NCBI RefSeq assembly: GCF_019402645.1
Contig: NZ_VKKS01000001.1
Location: 2,300,769-2,364,768, forward strand
Length of the DNA: 64,000 bases
Source of the DNA: Morganella morganii
Lineage (GTDB): Bacteria; Pseudomonadota; Gammaproteobacteria; Enterobacterales; Enterobacteriaceae
Reading direction: 5' to 3'
The position numbers were made by a program, and so were the translations under genes. Below, one piece after another: positions 9,894-20,694 of this stretch. Position 1 is the stretch's first letter. Each line of letters opens with the position of its first letter. The notes under the pieces are model-generated. The model searched no databases. It saw only the letters and a program-made list of their open reading frames with translations, and was not told the DNA's origin.

Positions 9894-10976
9894 TTATGTC
9901 AGCCAGTCAGCAACGGCGTCATAAGTGCCGCGAAAGAGGATGCGATCAGCTTTTTTGCTCAGCTGATAGCGGTACATCGGGTCGTAATATTCTTCCAGCA
10001 GCGGACACAGCCAGGAGAAATGGGCTTCGGTATTACCACTGCGCCACTGCTCCGCGAGTGCACTGCCGAGCAGGTCTGTCAGTTCCGCTGCACGCTGTGT
10101 GCCAAGCCGCCGCCGGATAGCTGACAGCCCGTGATGCAGATACTCACTGTACGCCTCACGCCCCTTCTCTTCGCCATATGCAGCAGTGAAATCGCGGGAC
10201 ATGCGGTCAAAATACTCTTCTTTCAGCCGTTCCAGGCGGCGCTCAAACGGATCTTCCACCACCACCAGCGAAGCCTGTGCCATTTGTGCCCGCAGCGGCG
10301 CCGGCAGGCCGTTAGCCCCGATGGCGCGGCCTTCATCTTCCAGCACCCAGCGTCCGCTGATTTCTTCTTTTTTTATCATGGCAGCGGCGAGATGGTTTTC
10401 AAATGTCGCCTGGGCAAACTGCGCTTCCAGGGTGCGGCCGAAAGAGGATCCCCGGTGATGCGCCAGCCCCTCAAGGTCAATCCCGTCAGCCAGTTCGCTC
10501 ACCAGCGTGGTTTTGCCGCTGCCGGTACAACCGCCGATCAGAATCGCCGGACGATCTGCAAGCTCTTCAGTCACCTGAATCACCGCCTGACGCAATGCTT
10601 TGTAACCGCCGGTGACCAGCGGATACTCCGTCCCGGCATCCCGCAGCCACTGCTGTACGATATGCGAACGCTGACCACCCCGGGCGCAGCAAAGGTAACC
10701 CTGCGGATACTCCGCACAGGCCGCCAGCCAGGCCGCTATCCGCTGCTCACGGCGTTCACCGCTGACCAGTTGATGTCCCAGAGCAAGTGCTTTTTCAGCC
10801 CCCTGCTGTTTATAGCAGGTCCCGACAGCTGCCCGCTCCTCATCATTCATCAGCGGCAGATTATGTGAAACAGGTATTGCTCCCTGACTGAACTCAGCCG
10901 GTGCGCGGACATCAATCAACGGAGTATCAGAAGCAAGAAGTGTGCGGATAGTTCGGGAAGACGGGGCTAATTCCAT
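9894..10976 (-). CDS. mnmH: tRNA 2-selenouridine synthase
   Basis: MnmH (SelU/YbbB) converts 2-thiouridine to 2-selenouridine at the wobble base of certain tRNAs through a geranylated intermediate, using selenophosphate. The N-terminal rhodanese domain has the catalytic Cys97 in CCARGGQRS, the same number as in E. coli. A P-loop domain follows with Walker [11 protein letters not shown] (150-159). The protein is 360 residues (E. coli 364). It lies downstream of no obvious partner; selD is not in the window. About 310 bases separate it from the divergent nrdH, which hold the nrd regulatory sites. Confidence 0.95.
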   Translation of the reverse strand: MELAPSSRTIRTLLASDTPLIDVRAPAEFSQGAIPVSHNLPLMNDEERAAVGTCYKQQGAEKALALGHQLVSGERREQRIAAWLAACAEYPQGYLCCARGGQRSHIVQQWLRDAGTEYPLVTGGYKALRQAVIQVTEELADRPAILIGGCTGSGKTTLVSELADGIDLEGLAHHRGSSFGRTLEAQFAQATFENHLAAAMIKKEEISGRWVLEDEGRAIGANGLPAPLRAQMAQASLVVVEDPFERRLERLKEEYFDRMSRDFTAAYGEEKGREAYSEYLHHGLSAIRRRLGTQRAAELTDLLGSALAEQWRSGNTEAHFSWLCPLLEEYYDPMYRYQLSKKADRILFRGTYDAVADWLT

Positions 10977-11143
10977 AATAAATTGCGTGATTTCAGTTCA
11001 GATGCCAATAAATTCAGCTGTCTGTAAAAGACAGTTCAGATTTTCTATTGTACGCCTGCCGGGGGCATTTGTCGCTGCGGATTTTCCGCCGCCGCATACT
11101 CTCAGCACGGACAGTTCATCATGCATTTACTCACATACGGATT

Positions 11144-11163
11144 AATAATAGTGATAATTATTC
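11144..11163. promoter_or_regulatory. Possible Fur box upstream of nrdHIEF
   Basis: The segment AATAATAGTGATAATTATTC resembles the overlapping GATAAT-type hexamers of a Fur site. E. coli nrdHIEF is Fur-repressed, since this Mn/Fe enzyme is used under iron limitation. The match is imperfect in an AT-rich stretch, so this is a suggestion only. Confidence 0.4.
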
Positions 11164-11174
11164 AAAATATAAAA

Positions 11175-11221
11175 ACACCATATATAGTGTGGTTGATATA
11201 TTTAACATCTACATATAGTAT
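11175..11221. promoter_or_regulatory. Pair of NrdR boxes upstream of nrdH
   Basis: Positions 11175-11190 read ACACCATATATAGTGT, an essentially consensus NrdR box. A weaker copy at 11206-11221 (10 of 16 positions identical) lies 31 bases away, three helical turns, the standard spacing for cooperative binding of the ATP-cone repressor NrdR. A candidate promoter, TTGATA at 11193-11198 and TATAGT at 11214-11219, is covered by the second box, consistent with repression when dATP is plentiful. Confidence 0.88.
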
Positions 11222-11284
11222 TCAAAACACAACCAGCCCACGATATCTGCTCATAACGGGCAACTATAACCACGGGATACCACC

Positions 11285-11503
11285 ATGACAGTCACTATCT
11301 ACAGCAAACCCGATTGCGTGCAGTGCAACGCCACTTACCAGATGCTGACACGGAAAAATATTCCGTTCAGTGTCATCGATATCACTCAGGATGAACAGGC
11401 GTATCAGCATGTCCGCACACTGGGATATCAGCAGGTACCGGTGGTGATCGCCGGTCAGGAACACTGGGCCGGGTTCCGTCCTGACAAACTTGCCGCCCTC
11501 TGA
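11285..11503 (+). CDS. nrdH: Glutaredoxin-like protein NrdH
   Basis: NrdH is the electron donor for class Ib ribonucleotide reductase; it has glutaredoxin-like sequence but is reduced by thioredoxin reductase. The redox motif is CVQC at residues 11-14, and the C-terminal signature WAGFRPDKL is typical. At 72 residues it is slightly shorter than E. coli NrdH (81), which has a longer tail. It is the first gene of nrdHIEF, under the NrdR boxes. Confidence 0.96.
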   Translation: MTVTIYSKPDCVQCNATYQMLTRKNIPFSVIDITQDEQAYQHVRTLGYQQVPVVIAGQEHWAGFRPDKLAAL

Positions 11504-11522
11504 ACCACACACAGGAGGCACT

Positions 11523-11939
11523 ATGACCACACAGGCACTGATTTATTTCTCCACCCGTTCAGAAACCTGTCACCGTTTCACTGAAAAGCTGGGGATCCCG
11601 GCCACACGGTTGCCGGAGGACGGTAATCTGGCCGCCACACAGCCTTTTGTGCTGCTGGTGCCGACCTACGGCGGCGGGCATCACAGCGGCGCGGTACCGC
11701 GTCCTGTGATCCGTTTTCTTAACCGGCCGGAGAACAGGGCATTACTGCGCGGCGTGATTGCCGCCGGCAATACCAACTTTGGCCGCGCTTATGCTATCGC
11801 CGGTGACATTATCGCCGCCAAATGTCAGGTGCCGTTTCTATACCGCTTTGAACTGCTCGGCACGCAGGCGGATGTGGACAACGTCCGCCGCGGCTTACAC
11901 CACTTCTGGCAGCAGCAGGTCGCTGAATCCGCCTGCTGA
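11523..11939 (+). CDS. nrdI: Flavodoxin-like NrdI
   Basis: NrdI is an FMN flavoprotein that supplies the oxidant (superoxide) to build the Mn(III)2-tyrosyl radical cofactor of NrdF. The FMN-binding features are the phosphate loop FSTRSETC, the VPTYGGG loop and the [13 protein letters not shown] region. It has 138 residues from ATG at 11523, which has an AGGAGG site; an upstream ATG at 11490 inside nrdH is unlikely. It sits between nrdH and nrdE as in other class Ib operons. Confidence 0.96.
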   Translation: MTTQALIYFSTRSETCHRFTEKLGIPATRLPEDGNLAATQPFVLLVPTYGGGHHSGAVPRPVIRFLNRPENRALLRGVIAAGNTNFGRAYAIAGDIIAAKCQVPFLYRFELLGTQADVDNVRRGLHHFWQQQVAESAC

Positions 11940-11969
11940 GTGCTGCTTACCTGATTCCGGAATAACACG

Positions 11970-14090
11970 ATGACCACTGAATACACGGATTACCACGCCC
12001 TGAATGCCATGCTCAACCTGTATGATACAGAGGGCAGGATCCAGTTTGATAAAGATGTGATGGCGGCACACCATTACTTCCGCCGGCATGTTAATCAGAA
12101 CACCGTGTTTTTCCACAATTTGCGGGAAAAGCTCGATTTTCTGATTAATGAAAACTATTACGAAGCTGACGTTATCAGACAATATGATTTTGAATTTATT
12201 AAAAATTTATTCCGGCAGGCGTACAGCAAAAAATTCCGTTTTGCGACCTTCCTCGGCGCACTGAAATATTACACCGGCTATACCCTGAAAACCTTTGACG
12301 GCCAGCGCTACCTGGAGCGGTTTGAAGATCGCGTCTGTATGGTGGCACTGACACTGGCGCGGGGAAATACCGTGCTGGCAGAACAGCTGCTGGACGAAAT
12401 CATCAGCGGGCGCTTCCAGCCCGCCACCCCGACCTTCCTCAACTGCGGCAAAAAACAGCGCGGAGAGTTTGTCTCCTGTTTCCTGCTGCGCATTGAGGAC
12501 AATATGGAATCCATCGGCCGCAGTGTGAACTCCGCCCTGCAACTGTCCAAACGCGGCGGCGGCGTGGCTTTTCTGCTGACTAACCTGCGCGAGTCCGGTG
12601 CGCCGATCAAACTGATAGAAAACCAGTCCAGCGGTGTCGTGCCGGTGATGAAGATGCTGGAAGATGCCTTTTCCTATGCCAATCAGCTGGGTGCGCGTCA
12701 GGGAGCCGGAGCCGTGTATCTGCATGCACACCATCCGGATATTCTCACGTTCCTCGACACCAAACGGGAAAATGCGGATGAAAAAATCCGTATCAAAACC
12801 TTATCTCTCGGTGTGGTCATTCCGGATATCACCTTTGATCTGGCAAAAAACAACGAGCCGATGTACCTTTTTTCCCCTTACGATGTGGCACGGGTTTACG
12901 GCAAACCGATGTCAGAACTGAGCATCACAGAACACTATGCGGATATGGTCAACAACAAAGCTATCCGCAAGCGCAAAATCAATGCCCGTGAATTTTTCCG
13001 CATCCTGGCGGAGATCCAGTTTGAATCCGGTTATCCCTACATTATGTTTGAGGATAATGTGAACCGGGCAAACCCGGTCGCCGGTTACATTAATATGAGC
13101 AACCTCTGCTCGGAGATCCTTCAGGTAAACAGTGCCAGCGAATATAATGATGATCTCAGTTACCGCCACACTGGGCGCGATATCAGCTGTAATCTCGGCT
13201 CACTGAATATCGCGAAAATGATGGATTCCCCGGATTTTGCCCGCTCCGTTGATATCGCGGTGCGCGGACTGACCGCCGTATCGGATATGAGTGAGATCCG
13301 CAGCGTGCCGTCCATTGATCACGGCAACCGGGGCTCTCATGCTATCGGGCTCGGGCAGATGAACCTGCACGGCTACCTGGCGCGGGAGCATATTCATTAT
13401 GGTTCAGAGGAAGGTATTGATTTCACTAATATCTATTTCTTAACCATCGCCTATTATGCCCTGAAAGCCTCAAATCAGCTGGCGATTGAACGGCAGCAGA
13501 CATTCCGCAACTTTGAGCAATCCGCTTATGCCAGCGGGGAATATTTCAGCAAATACATCACACAGAAATGGGAACCGGCGACAGAAAAAGTCCGGGCCCT
13601 GTTTGCGGATGCCGGGATTGCCGTCCCGTCACAGGCAGACTGGCAGCAGCTGAAAGAGAGTGTGATGGCACACGGGCTGTACAATCAGAATTTACAGGCA
13701 GTCGCGCCGACCGGATCCATCTCTTACATCAATCACGCGACCTCCTCCATTCACCCGATTGTTGCCCGCATTGAGATCCGCAAAGAAGGTAAACTCGGCA
13801 GGGTCTATTACCCGGCAGCCTATATGACCAACGATAATCTTGAGTATTACCGCGATGCCTACGAAATCGGGCCGGAAAAGATTATCGATACTTACGCCGC
13901 CGCCACACAGCATGTTGATCAGGGCTTATCCCTCACCCTCTTTTTCAGTGATGAGGCTTCCACCCGCGATATCAACCGCGCACAGATTTATGCCTGGCGC
14001 AAAGGGATAAAAACCCTCTATTACGTGCGTCTGCGCCAGTCCGCGCTGGAAGGCACCGAAGTGGCGGGCTGTGTTTCCTGCGCCGTATAA
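11970..14090 (+). CDS. nrdE: Class Ib ribonucleotide reductase large subunit NrdE
   Basis: NrdE is the catalytic alpha subunit; it reduces ribonucleoside diphosphates to deoxy forms by radical chemistry. The 706-residue protein (E. coli 714) has [17 protein letters not shown] and NLCSEILQ in the active-site barrel. It also has the tyrosine radical-transfer pair in TLYYVRLRQ and the C-terminal shuttle cysteines C701 and C704 in GCVSCAV, which are re-reduced by NrdH. It lacks the ATP-cone activity domain of class Ia enzymes, as expected for class Ib. It is followed by nrdF after 24 bases. Confidence 0.97.
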   Translation: MTTEYTDYHALNAMLNLYDTEGRIQFDKDVMAAHHYFRRHVNQNTVFFHNLREKLDFLINENYYEADVIRQYDFEFIKNLFRQAYSKKFRFATFLGALKYYTGYTLKTFDGQRYLERFEDRVCMVALTLARGNTVLAEQLLDEIISGRFQPATPTFLNCGKKQRGEFVSCFLLRIEDNMESIGRSVNSALQLSKRGGGVAFLLTNLRESGAPIKLIENQSSGVVPVMKMLEDAFSYANQLGARQGAGAVYLHAHHPDILTFLDTKRENADEKIRIKTLSLGVVIPDITFDLAKNNEPMYLFSPYDVARVYGKPMSELSITEHYADMVNNKAIRKRKINAREFFRILAEIQFESGYPYIMFEDNVNRANPVAGYINMSNLCSEILQVNSASEYNDDLSYRHTGRDISCNLGSLNIAKMMDSPDFARSVDIAVRGLTAVSDMSEIRSVPSIDHGNRGSHAIGLGQMNLHGYLAREHIHYGSEEGIDFTNIYFLTIAYYALKASNQLAIERQQTFRNFEQSAYASGEYFSKYITQKWEPATEKVRALFADAGIAVPSQADWQQLKESVMAHGLYNQNLQAVAPTGSISYINHATSSIHPIVARIEIRKEGKLGRVYYPAAYMTNDNLEYYRDAYEIGPEKIIDTYAAATQHVDQGLSLTLFFSDEASTRDINRAQIYAWRKGIKTLYYVRLRQSALEGTEVAGCVSCAV

Positions 14091-15077
<987 letters not shown>

Positions 15078-15125
15078 ATCAATCATTTCTGTTTAAGTAT
15101 CATGCAGTAAATACCGGTTTTATTA

Positions 15126-15166
15126 ATGCACTGATATTGCAGTATATTTATATCAGTGCATTTTTA
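15126..15166 (+). terminator. Rho-independent terminator after nrdF
   Basis: An exact 12-base stem (15126-15137 with 15150-15161, 12-base loop) is followed by a T-rich run. It ends the nrdHIEF operon. Confidence 0.85.
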
Positions 15167-15277
15167 GTTCAAAAAACAACCTGAATTATCAATTTTTCCG
15201 GTGGGATTTTCCTGTTATTAGGGTATTTTTATCGAGTTATTTTTAAACTTAACCTAAATATTCGTTATCACATCATT

Positions 15278-15327
15278 AATCACCAACCATAATTTATAAA
15301 TATTATTAATATGGTGTGATTTTTTTT
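15278..15327 (+). terminator. Second terminator-like hairpin in the nrdF-proV gap
   Basis: An 11-pair stem with a two-base bulge (15278-15290 with 15311-15321) is followed by eight T residues. No annotated gene ends here, so it may be a backup terminator or end an unannotated short transcript starting after 15166. Confidence 0.4.
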
Positions 15328-15682
15328 CCCTGTTTAAGCGATGAATATCACAACTTACTGACGACGGTATTAGTCATCAAAATATCATCATATTCTCTTT
15401 TCTGTCATCACGGATAAAAAGCGGGTAAAACAAGCGCCTGGTTAACTTTTCCGGGTTATCTCTGTCTTATCCCACACAATTTATTAACATATTAATAAAT
15501 TGGTGTATTTACCGGATATCCGTGATTTTACACCAAAAATATATACGCTCTTTTTGATTAATTCTCATAAACAAGGGGTTGTCAGCATTATCTCGTGTGT
15601 TAGGGTAAATAACGTTTTTTTTCAGGGAGAGGATCCACATTTACCCATTTTACATCCACGTTATTCTGAATGGATATACTGC
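15328..15682. other. AT-rich region upstream of proV
   Basis: About 355 bases with no recognisable gene. The stretch presumably holds the proVWX promoter. E. coli proU is controlled by osmolarity and H-NS acting on curved AT-rich DNA, and the base composition here would allow that, but I see no clear promoter elements. An open frame runs in phase into proV from 15500, but its N-terminal 61 codons match nothing. Confidence 0.6.
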
Positions 15683-16888
15683 ATGGCAATAAAACTCGAA
15701 GTTAAAAATCTCTATAAAATATTCGGTGAGCACCCTAAACAGGCATTTGAATTATTAGAACAAGGCCTGGATAAAGAACATATCTTTGAAAAGACCGGTG
15801 CTACCGTCGGCGTACAGGACGCCAATCTGGCCATTGAAGAAGGCGAAATATTCGTCATCATGGGACTGAGCGGTTCAGGGAAATCCACCTTAGTTCGTCT
15901 TCTCAATCGCCTGATAGAACCGACCCGCGGACAGGTGCTTATCGACGGCGAAGATATCGCTGTGATTTCTGACCAGGCACTGCGCGAGGTGCGGCGCAAA
16001 AAAATCAGCATGGTGTTTCAGTCCTTTGCACTGATGCCGCATATGTCAGTTATCGGCAATACAGCGTTCGGCCTTGAACTGGCCGGCATGAGTAAAGCGG
16101 AACGTCATGACCGCGCCATGGATGCCCTGAAACAGGTCAACCTGGAGCAGTGGGCAAATTCATACCCTGATGAGCTGTCCGGCGGGATGCGCCAGCGGAT
16201 CGGGCTTGCCCGCGCGCTGGCGAATGACCCGGATATCCTGCTGATGGATGAGGCGTTTTCCGCCCTTGATCCGCTGATCCGCACAGAGATGCAGGATGAA
16301 CTGCTGAGTCTCCAGGGCGATAAACAGCGCACCATCGTGTTTATTTCTCATGACCTCGACGAGGCGATGCGTATCGGCGACCGCATCGCCATTATGCAGG
16401 GCGGCGTTGTGGTGCAGGTCGGCACACCGGATGAAATCCTCAATAACCCGGCCAATGATTATGTCCGCACCTTCTTCCGCGGCGTGGATATCAGTCATGT
16501 GTTCAGCGCCAAAGATATTGCCCGCCGCCGTGCGGATGCTCTGCTGCATGTCGCGCCGGGCTTTGGCCCGCGTTCGGCACTGAAAGTCCTCAATGATGAT
16601 GACCGCGAATACGGCTATCTGATTGAACGCGGACAAAAATTTGCCGGTATTGTTTCTGTTGCCTCGCTGGAGGCGGCACTGAAAGCGAAAAAACCTATCA
16701 CAGACGCCATTCTGAGTGAGCCGCAGGCGGTCAGCGCCGACACGCCGCTCAATGAGCTGCTGACCGTTGTCGCTCAATCACCGTGTGCAGTCCCGGTGGT
16801 CGGCAACAACAACCGCTATGCCGGAGTTATCTCAAAAGGGATGCTGCTGCAGGCTTTAGATAAGGAGACGCCGAATGAGCCAGAATAA
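15683..16888 (+). CDS. proV: Glycine betaine/proline ABC transporter ATPase ProV
   Basis: ProV is the ATP-hydrolysing subunit of the osmoprotectant importer ProU. From ATG at 15683 ([18 protein letters not shown], the family N-terminus) it is 401 residues (E. coli 400). Walker A is GLSGSGKST (61-69), the ABC signature is LSGGMRQR, and Walker B is [12 protein letters not shown]. Two C-terminal CBS domains (about residues 280-400) sense ionic strength in this family. The stop overlaps the start of proW by 14 bases. Confidence 0.97.
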   Translation: MAIKLEVKNLYKIFGEHPKQAFELLEQGLDKEHIFEKTGATVGVQDANLAIEEGEIFVIMGLSGSGKSTLVRLLNRLIEPTRGQVLIDGEDIAVISDQALREVRRKKISMVFQSFALMPHMSVIGNTAFGLELAGMSKAERHDRAMDALKQVNLEQWANSYPDELSGGMRQRIGLARALANDPDILLMDEAFSALDPLIRTEMQDELLSLQGDKQRTIVFISHDLDEAMRIGDRIAIMQGGVVVQVGTPDEILNNPANDYVRTFFRGVDISHVFSAKDIARRRADALLHVAPGFGPRSALKVLNDDDREYGYLIERGQKFAGIVSVASLEAALKAKKPITDAILSEPQAVSADTPLNELLTVVAQSPCAVPVVGNNNRYAGVISKGMLLQALDKETPNEPE

Positions 16889-17987
16889 TCAACAGGATAC
16901 AGAACTGGATCCGTGGGCGGCGACGTCAGGACAGGATGCCGCAGACAGCAGTGATCCGTGGGGAAGTACCGCCGGCACCGGCGGAGCAGATGCCGACCCG
17001 TGGGGTGGCGCGACGGACAGCGGCAGTGACTGGCTGGATGCCGCACCGGCGGATACCGGTCCCGCCTTTGACTGGGCTAACCCGTTCGACCACTCGCTGA
17101 TCCCGTTTGACAGCTGGGTAACTGATATCATCAACTGGGTTGTGCTGCACTTCCGTCCGGTCTTTCAGGGCATCCGTGTGCCTATCGACTTTGTGCTGAC
17201 GACCTTTGAGCAGGGACTGACAGCCATTCCCGCGCCGATCGCCATTCTTATTTTTGCATTACTCGCCTGGCAGATGAGCGGCAAAGGACTGGGGCTCGCT
17301 ACGGTGATATCACTGACATTTATCGGTGCCATCGGTGCATGGAACGAAGCAATGGTTACATTATCATTGGTTCTTACCGCCCTGATATTCTGTATTATCA
17401 TCGGGTTACCAACCGGTATTGCCCTTGCGCGGCATGAACGCGCCGCGAAATTTATCCGTCCGCTGCTCGATGCCATGCAGACAACACCGGCCTTCGTCTA
17501 TCTGGTGCCGATTGTCATGTTGTTTGGTATCGGTAACGTTCCGGGTGTGGTGGTCACTATTATCTTCGCCCTGCCGCCGGTGATCCGTCTGACCATTCTC
17601 GGGATCCGTCAGGTACCCGCCGATCTGGTGGAAGCCGCAGAATCCTTCGGTGCCAATCCGCGTCAAATGTTGTTTAAAGTACAGCTGCCGCTGGCAATGC
17701 CGACCATTATGGCCGGGATCAATCAGACACTGATGCTGGCACTGTCAATGGTGGTTATCGCTTCCATGATCGCCGTCGGAGGTCTGGGCCAGATGGTACT
17801 GCGCGGCATCGGCCGTCTGGATATGGGGCTGGCATCTGTCGGCGGCGCGGGGATTGTCATTCTCGCCATCATTCTTGACCGTCTGACACAGTCACTCGGG
17901 AAAGATTCCCGCAGCAAAGCCGGCCGCCGCTGGTATCACACCGGCCCTGCCGGTCTTATCACCCGTCCGTTCCGCCGCGCGCCGTAA
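16875..17987 (+). CDS. proW: Glycine betaine/proline ABC transporter permease ProW
   Basis: ProW is the membrane channel of ProU. After a roughly 75-residue hydrophilic N-terminus there are about seven membrane helices and the permease-ATPase coupling loop ([24 protein letters not shown]). The N-terminal part contains three DPWG/DPWA repeats (about residues 12-40) rich in Asp, Gly and Ser. The protein is 370 residues (E. coli 354), the extra length being in this tail. It is cotranscribed with proV (overlap) and proX. Confidence 0.96.
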   Translation: MSQNNQQDTELDPWAATSGQDAADSSDPWGSTAGTGGADADPWGGATDSGSDWLDAAPADTGPAFDWANPFDHSLIPFDSWVTDIINWVVLHFRPVFQGIRVPIDFVLTTFEQGLTAIPAPIAILIFALLAWQMSGKGLGLATVISLTFIGAIGAWNEAMVTLSLVLTALIFCIIIGLPTGIALARHERAAKFIRPLLDAMQTTPAFVYLVPIVMLFGIGNVPGVVVTIIFALPPVIRLTILGIRQVPADLVEAAESFGANPRQMLFKVQLPLAMPTIMAGINQTLMLALSMVVIASMIAVGGLGQMVLRGIGRLDMGLASVGGAGIVILAIILDRLTQSLGKDSRSKAGRRWYHTGPAGLITRPFRRAP

Positions 17988-18075
17988 TACGCGGAAGCGA
18001 CAGGGAGCCTCTGCTCCCGCTCATTATCACCCTGCCGCTGCTATTCCGGCGGCAGGCACAACAAGAGGGAAAACG

Positions 18076-19074
18076 ATGCGTAAGACAGCAATCGCAGCAA
18101 TCGCCTTATCGGCACTCATTGGTACTCAGGCTTTCGCGGACACCGCGCAGCCGGGCAAAGGGGTCAAAGTGCTGCCTGTACAAAGCACCATTACTGAAGA
18201 AACCTTTCAGACCCTTATCGTCAACAAAGCACTGGAAAAACTCGGCTATGACGTGCAGCCGATCCGGGAAGTGGATTACAATGTGGCCTATGCGTCAATC
18301 GCCAACGGCGATGCCACCTTTATGGCTGTGAGCTGGGTACCGCTGCACAATTCCCAGTACAAAGCCGCAGGAGGCGATGACAAATTCTACCGTAAAGGGG
18401 ATTATGTCGTGAATGCCGCCCAGGGGTATCTGATTGACAAGAAAACCGCTGAAAAATACCACATCACCAATATTGAACAGCTGAAAGACCCGGAAATCGC
18501 CAAACTGTTTGACAGCAACGGCAACGGTAAAGCGGATCTGACCGGCTGTAACCCGGGCTGGGGCTGTGAGGCCGCCATCAACAACCATCTGACAGCCTAT
18601 AAGCTGACAGATACCGTTGAGCACAACCAGGGGAACTATGCCGCAATGATGGCGGACACCATCACCCGTTATAAGGAAGGCAAACCGGTTCTCTACTATA
18701 CCTGGACGCCGTACTGGATCAGTGATGTGCTGAAACCGGGGCGTGATGTAGTCTGGCTGGAAGTACCGTTCTCCTCCATGCCGGACGGCGAAAAAATTGA
18801 TACCAAACTGCCGAACGGCAAAAACTACGGCTTCCCGCCCAGCACTATGCATATCACAGCCAACAAGGCCTGGGCTGAACAGAACCCGGCTGCCGCAGAA
18901 CTGTTTGCTGTTATGAAACTGCCGGTCTCGGCAATCAATGCCCAGAACCTGCGCATGCATAGCGGCGAAAACTCACAGGCGGATATTGAACGTCACGCCA
19001 ATGCCTGGATTAAAGCCAACCAGGCGAAGTTTGACGGCTGGATTGAACAGGCACGAAAAGCCGCTGATAAATAA
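18076..19074 (+). CDS. proX: Glycine betaine-binding periplasmic protein ProX
   Basis: ProX captures glycine betaine or proline betaine in the periplasm and delivers it to ProW. The signal peptide is cleaved after GTQAFA. Ligand-cage tryptophans are present in [18 protein letters not shown] and YTWTPYWIS, and the cysteine pair in GCNPGWGC forms the known disulfide. It has 332 residues (E. coli 330). It is the last gene of proVWX; 88 bases separate it from proW. Confidence 0.97.
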   Translation: MRKTAIAAIALSALIGTQAFADTAQPGKGVKVLPVQSTITEETFQTLIVNKALEKLGYDVQPIREVDYNVAYASIANGDATFMAVSWVPLHNSQYKAAGGDDKFYRKGDYVVNAAQGYLIDKKTAEKYHITNIEQLKDPEIAKLFDSNGNGKADLTGCNPGWGCEAAINNHLTAYKLTDTVEHNQGNYAAMMADTITRYKEGKPVLYYTWTPYWISDVLKPGRDVVWLEVPFSSMPDGEKIDTKLPNGKNYGFPPSTMHITANKAWAEQNPAAAELFAVMKLPVSAINAQNLRMHSGENSQADIERHANAWIKANQAKFDGWIEQARKAADK

Positions 19075-19180
19075 CAGGATCTGAAAAGTTCTCCCGGCGG
19101 CCATAGCGATATGGCCGCTTTCTATATAGTACCGCCCCGTAGTACCCGTAATCATTTCATACTCAATCAATCCTGAAATA

Positions 19181-19452
19181 ATGATGAAAAAGAAAACCAT
19201 TGATGCGATTCTGACACTTCAGCTTATCTGCCTGATAGCAAGGCGACCGGTTTGTTAGTCGTAAGTAACGATTACGCACAGCCTTTACCGGAGACGATTG
19301 CCGTGCAATTCGGCGTCACAGCCGGCTATTCTGTTGCCGCTTTTGTGGCCGGTGTGGTAGTTCCGGATCTGGCCGTGCATGTCACCAATCGGAGTAGCCT
19401 CCACGGGATGATGCAGGAGGCGCCTGCCCGTCAGCAGCCATCACACACCTGA
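19181..19452 (+). pseudogene. Remnant of an MFS transporter gene
   Basis: From ATG 19181 one frame reads MMKKKTIDAILTLQLICLIA. After a shift near 19241 the neighbouring frame continues ATGLLVVSNDYAQPLPETIAVQFGV, which resembles the first helix region of major-facilitator transporters (LLVVSNIYYAQPL). The frame then jumps to a segment ending GVVVPDLAVHVTNRSS, like an MFS C-terminus. Some 300 central residues are missing, so this is a frameshifted gene with a large internal deletion. E. coli has the MFS gene or pseudogene ygaY at the same place between proX and emrR. No search was possible; the reading is from pattern memory. Confidence 0.6.
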
Positions 19453-19462
19453 TTCTTCCGGG

Positions 19463-19486
19463 AAAAGCACCTTCGGGTACTTTTTT
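19463..19486 (+). terminator. UUCG-loop terminator
   Basis: Stem 19463-19471 with 19476-19484 (one mismatch), TTCG tetraloop, then a run of T residues. It probably served the proX unit or the transporter gene whose remains precede it. Confidence 0.65.
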
Positions 19487-19935
19487 CACTCAAAAATCAA
19501 ACAAATATCGCATAATAATCTACCACCTGTAGATTATTCCTTCATTAAAAGTTACAAATAACACTGTTAATCAAAGAAAATAATTTTTGACCACGTAAAA
19601 TAGATACCATAGCGATAATCACTGCCATAACGGCAATGAAGATCATTTGATATTCTTCATTATCATGGTTCACTAATAAAAATTGACGTAATTTATGAAG
19701 CGAAAATTACGCATAATCAAAGTCAGCCACCCGGTAATGAAAATGTAAGTGATTTGCTAAATAATAAGTGATATTTGTGACTAATATTCATAAAATTTAT
19801 GAATCAGGTGGCATTATCAAAAGAAATGTAGTGATATTAACCTGCTATAATTGTTAAATTAATCTTTTGGCCGGTCATTTCGCCGGGTCATAGCCGGGTT
19901 AACATACCAACAGAAACTAATAAGGTATCTCAATA
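19487..19935. other. AT-rich region upstream of emrR
   Basis: About 450 bases without a gene. It contains short inverted repeats (for example around 19695-19720) and must hold the emrR promoter and probably the EmrR operator, but I could not identify either with confidence. Confidence 0.5.
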
Positions 19936-20451
19936 ATGGAAAGTTCATTTACACCGACAGAAGAGTTGCTTAACAGCCGGATCTCACAGCAGAAGAATCT
20001 GGGTGCCGATCTGCCGTATCAGGAAATTTTACTGACCCGGCTTTCAATGCACGTTCAGAGTAAACTATTAGAAAAACGCAACAATATGCTGAAATCTCAG
20101 GGCATCAATGAAACATTATTCATGGCACTGATGATTCTGGATACTAAAGAATCCCACAGCATTCAGCCTTCAGAACTCAGTGCCGCTCTCGGTTCTTCCC
20201 GTACCAATGCGACCCGTATCGCGGATGAACTTGAGAAAAACGGCTGGATTGAGCGTAAAGAGAGCCACAACGACCGCCGCTGTCTGCATCTGCATCTGAC
20301 AGAAAAAGGCTCAGATTTTCTGCACAGTCTGCTGCCGCCTCAGCATGAGGCATTGCGTCATATCTGGTCAGCACTGGCCGATGATGAACAGAAAAGCCTG
20401 GAAAAGCTGATGCGCAAATTGCTTATTCAGCTCGATAAGAGTGATAACTAA
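19936..20451 (+). CDS. emrR: MarR-family repressor of the emr operon
   Basis: EmrR (MprA) is a winged-helix MarR-family repressor that releases the emrRAB promoter when it binds uncouplers and other hydrophobic drugs. Matches to E. coli MprA are near-continuous: [26 protein letters not shown], the recognition helix [24 protein letters not shown], and the wing [14 protein letters not shown]. Its 171 residues are near the E. coli 176, with a different C-terminus. It is the first gene of emrRAB. Confidence 0.96.
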   Translation: MESSFTPTEELLNSRISQQKNLGADLPYQEILLTRLSMHVQSKLLEKRNNMLKSQGINETLFMALMILDTKESHSIQPSELSAALGSSRTNATRIADELEKNGWIERKESHNDRRCLHLHLTEKGSDFLHSLLPPQHEALRHIWSALADDEQKSLEKLMRKLLIQLDKSDN

Positions 20452-20589
20452 ATAACCTTTTATTGTTTAAGGTTAATGAATAAGAGCTTTTCTCAATAAG
20501 TATGCGCAAAAAAACCTTTTCTGTTGGCCCGGATCCTTTATCCTTCACAGGCTGACATTTCTGACATCAATTGATGTGCTGACCATCCG

Positions 20590-20632
20590 GGCTTGCGGTT
20601 GTCGTTTATCACAGTGACGACAATAGCAAGCC
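20590..20632. promoter_or_regulatory. Inverted repeat in the emrR-emrA gap
   Basis: A 15-base inverted repeat (20590-20604 with 20618-20632) has a 2x2 internal mismatch and a 13-base loop, 60 bases before emrA. No T-run follows, so it is not a simple terminator. It may be an operator or an mRNA-processing site that sets the ratio of regulator to pump. Confidence 0.45.
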
Positions 20633-20694
20633 TGTCTTTGTTGCGGTTATGTCATTCAACACCTTAAAAAAAGAACAATACCCGGAGATAACTG

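Noticed and set aside
15500-15682. Extended N-terminus for ProV from 15500
   Set aside because: The added 61 residues match nothing, while ATG 15683 reproduces the family start and length.
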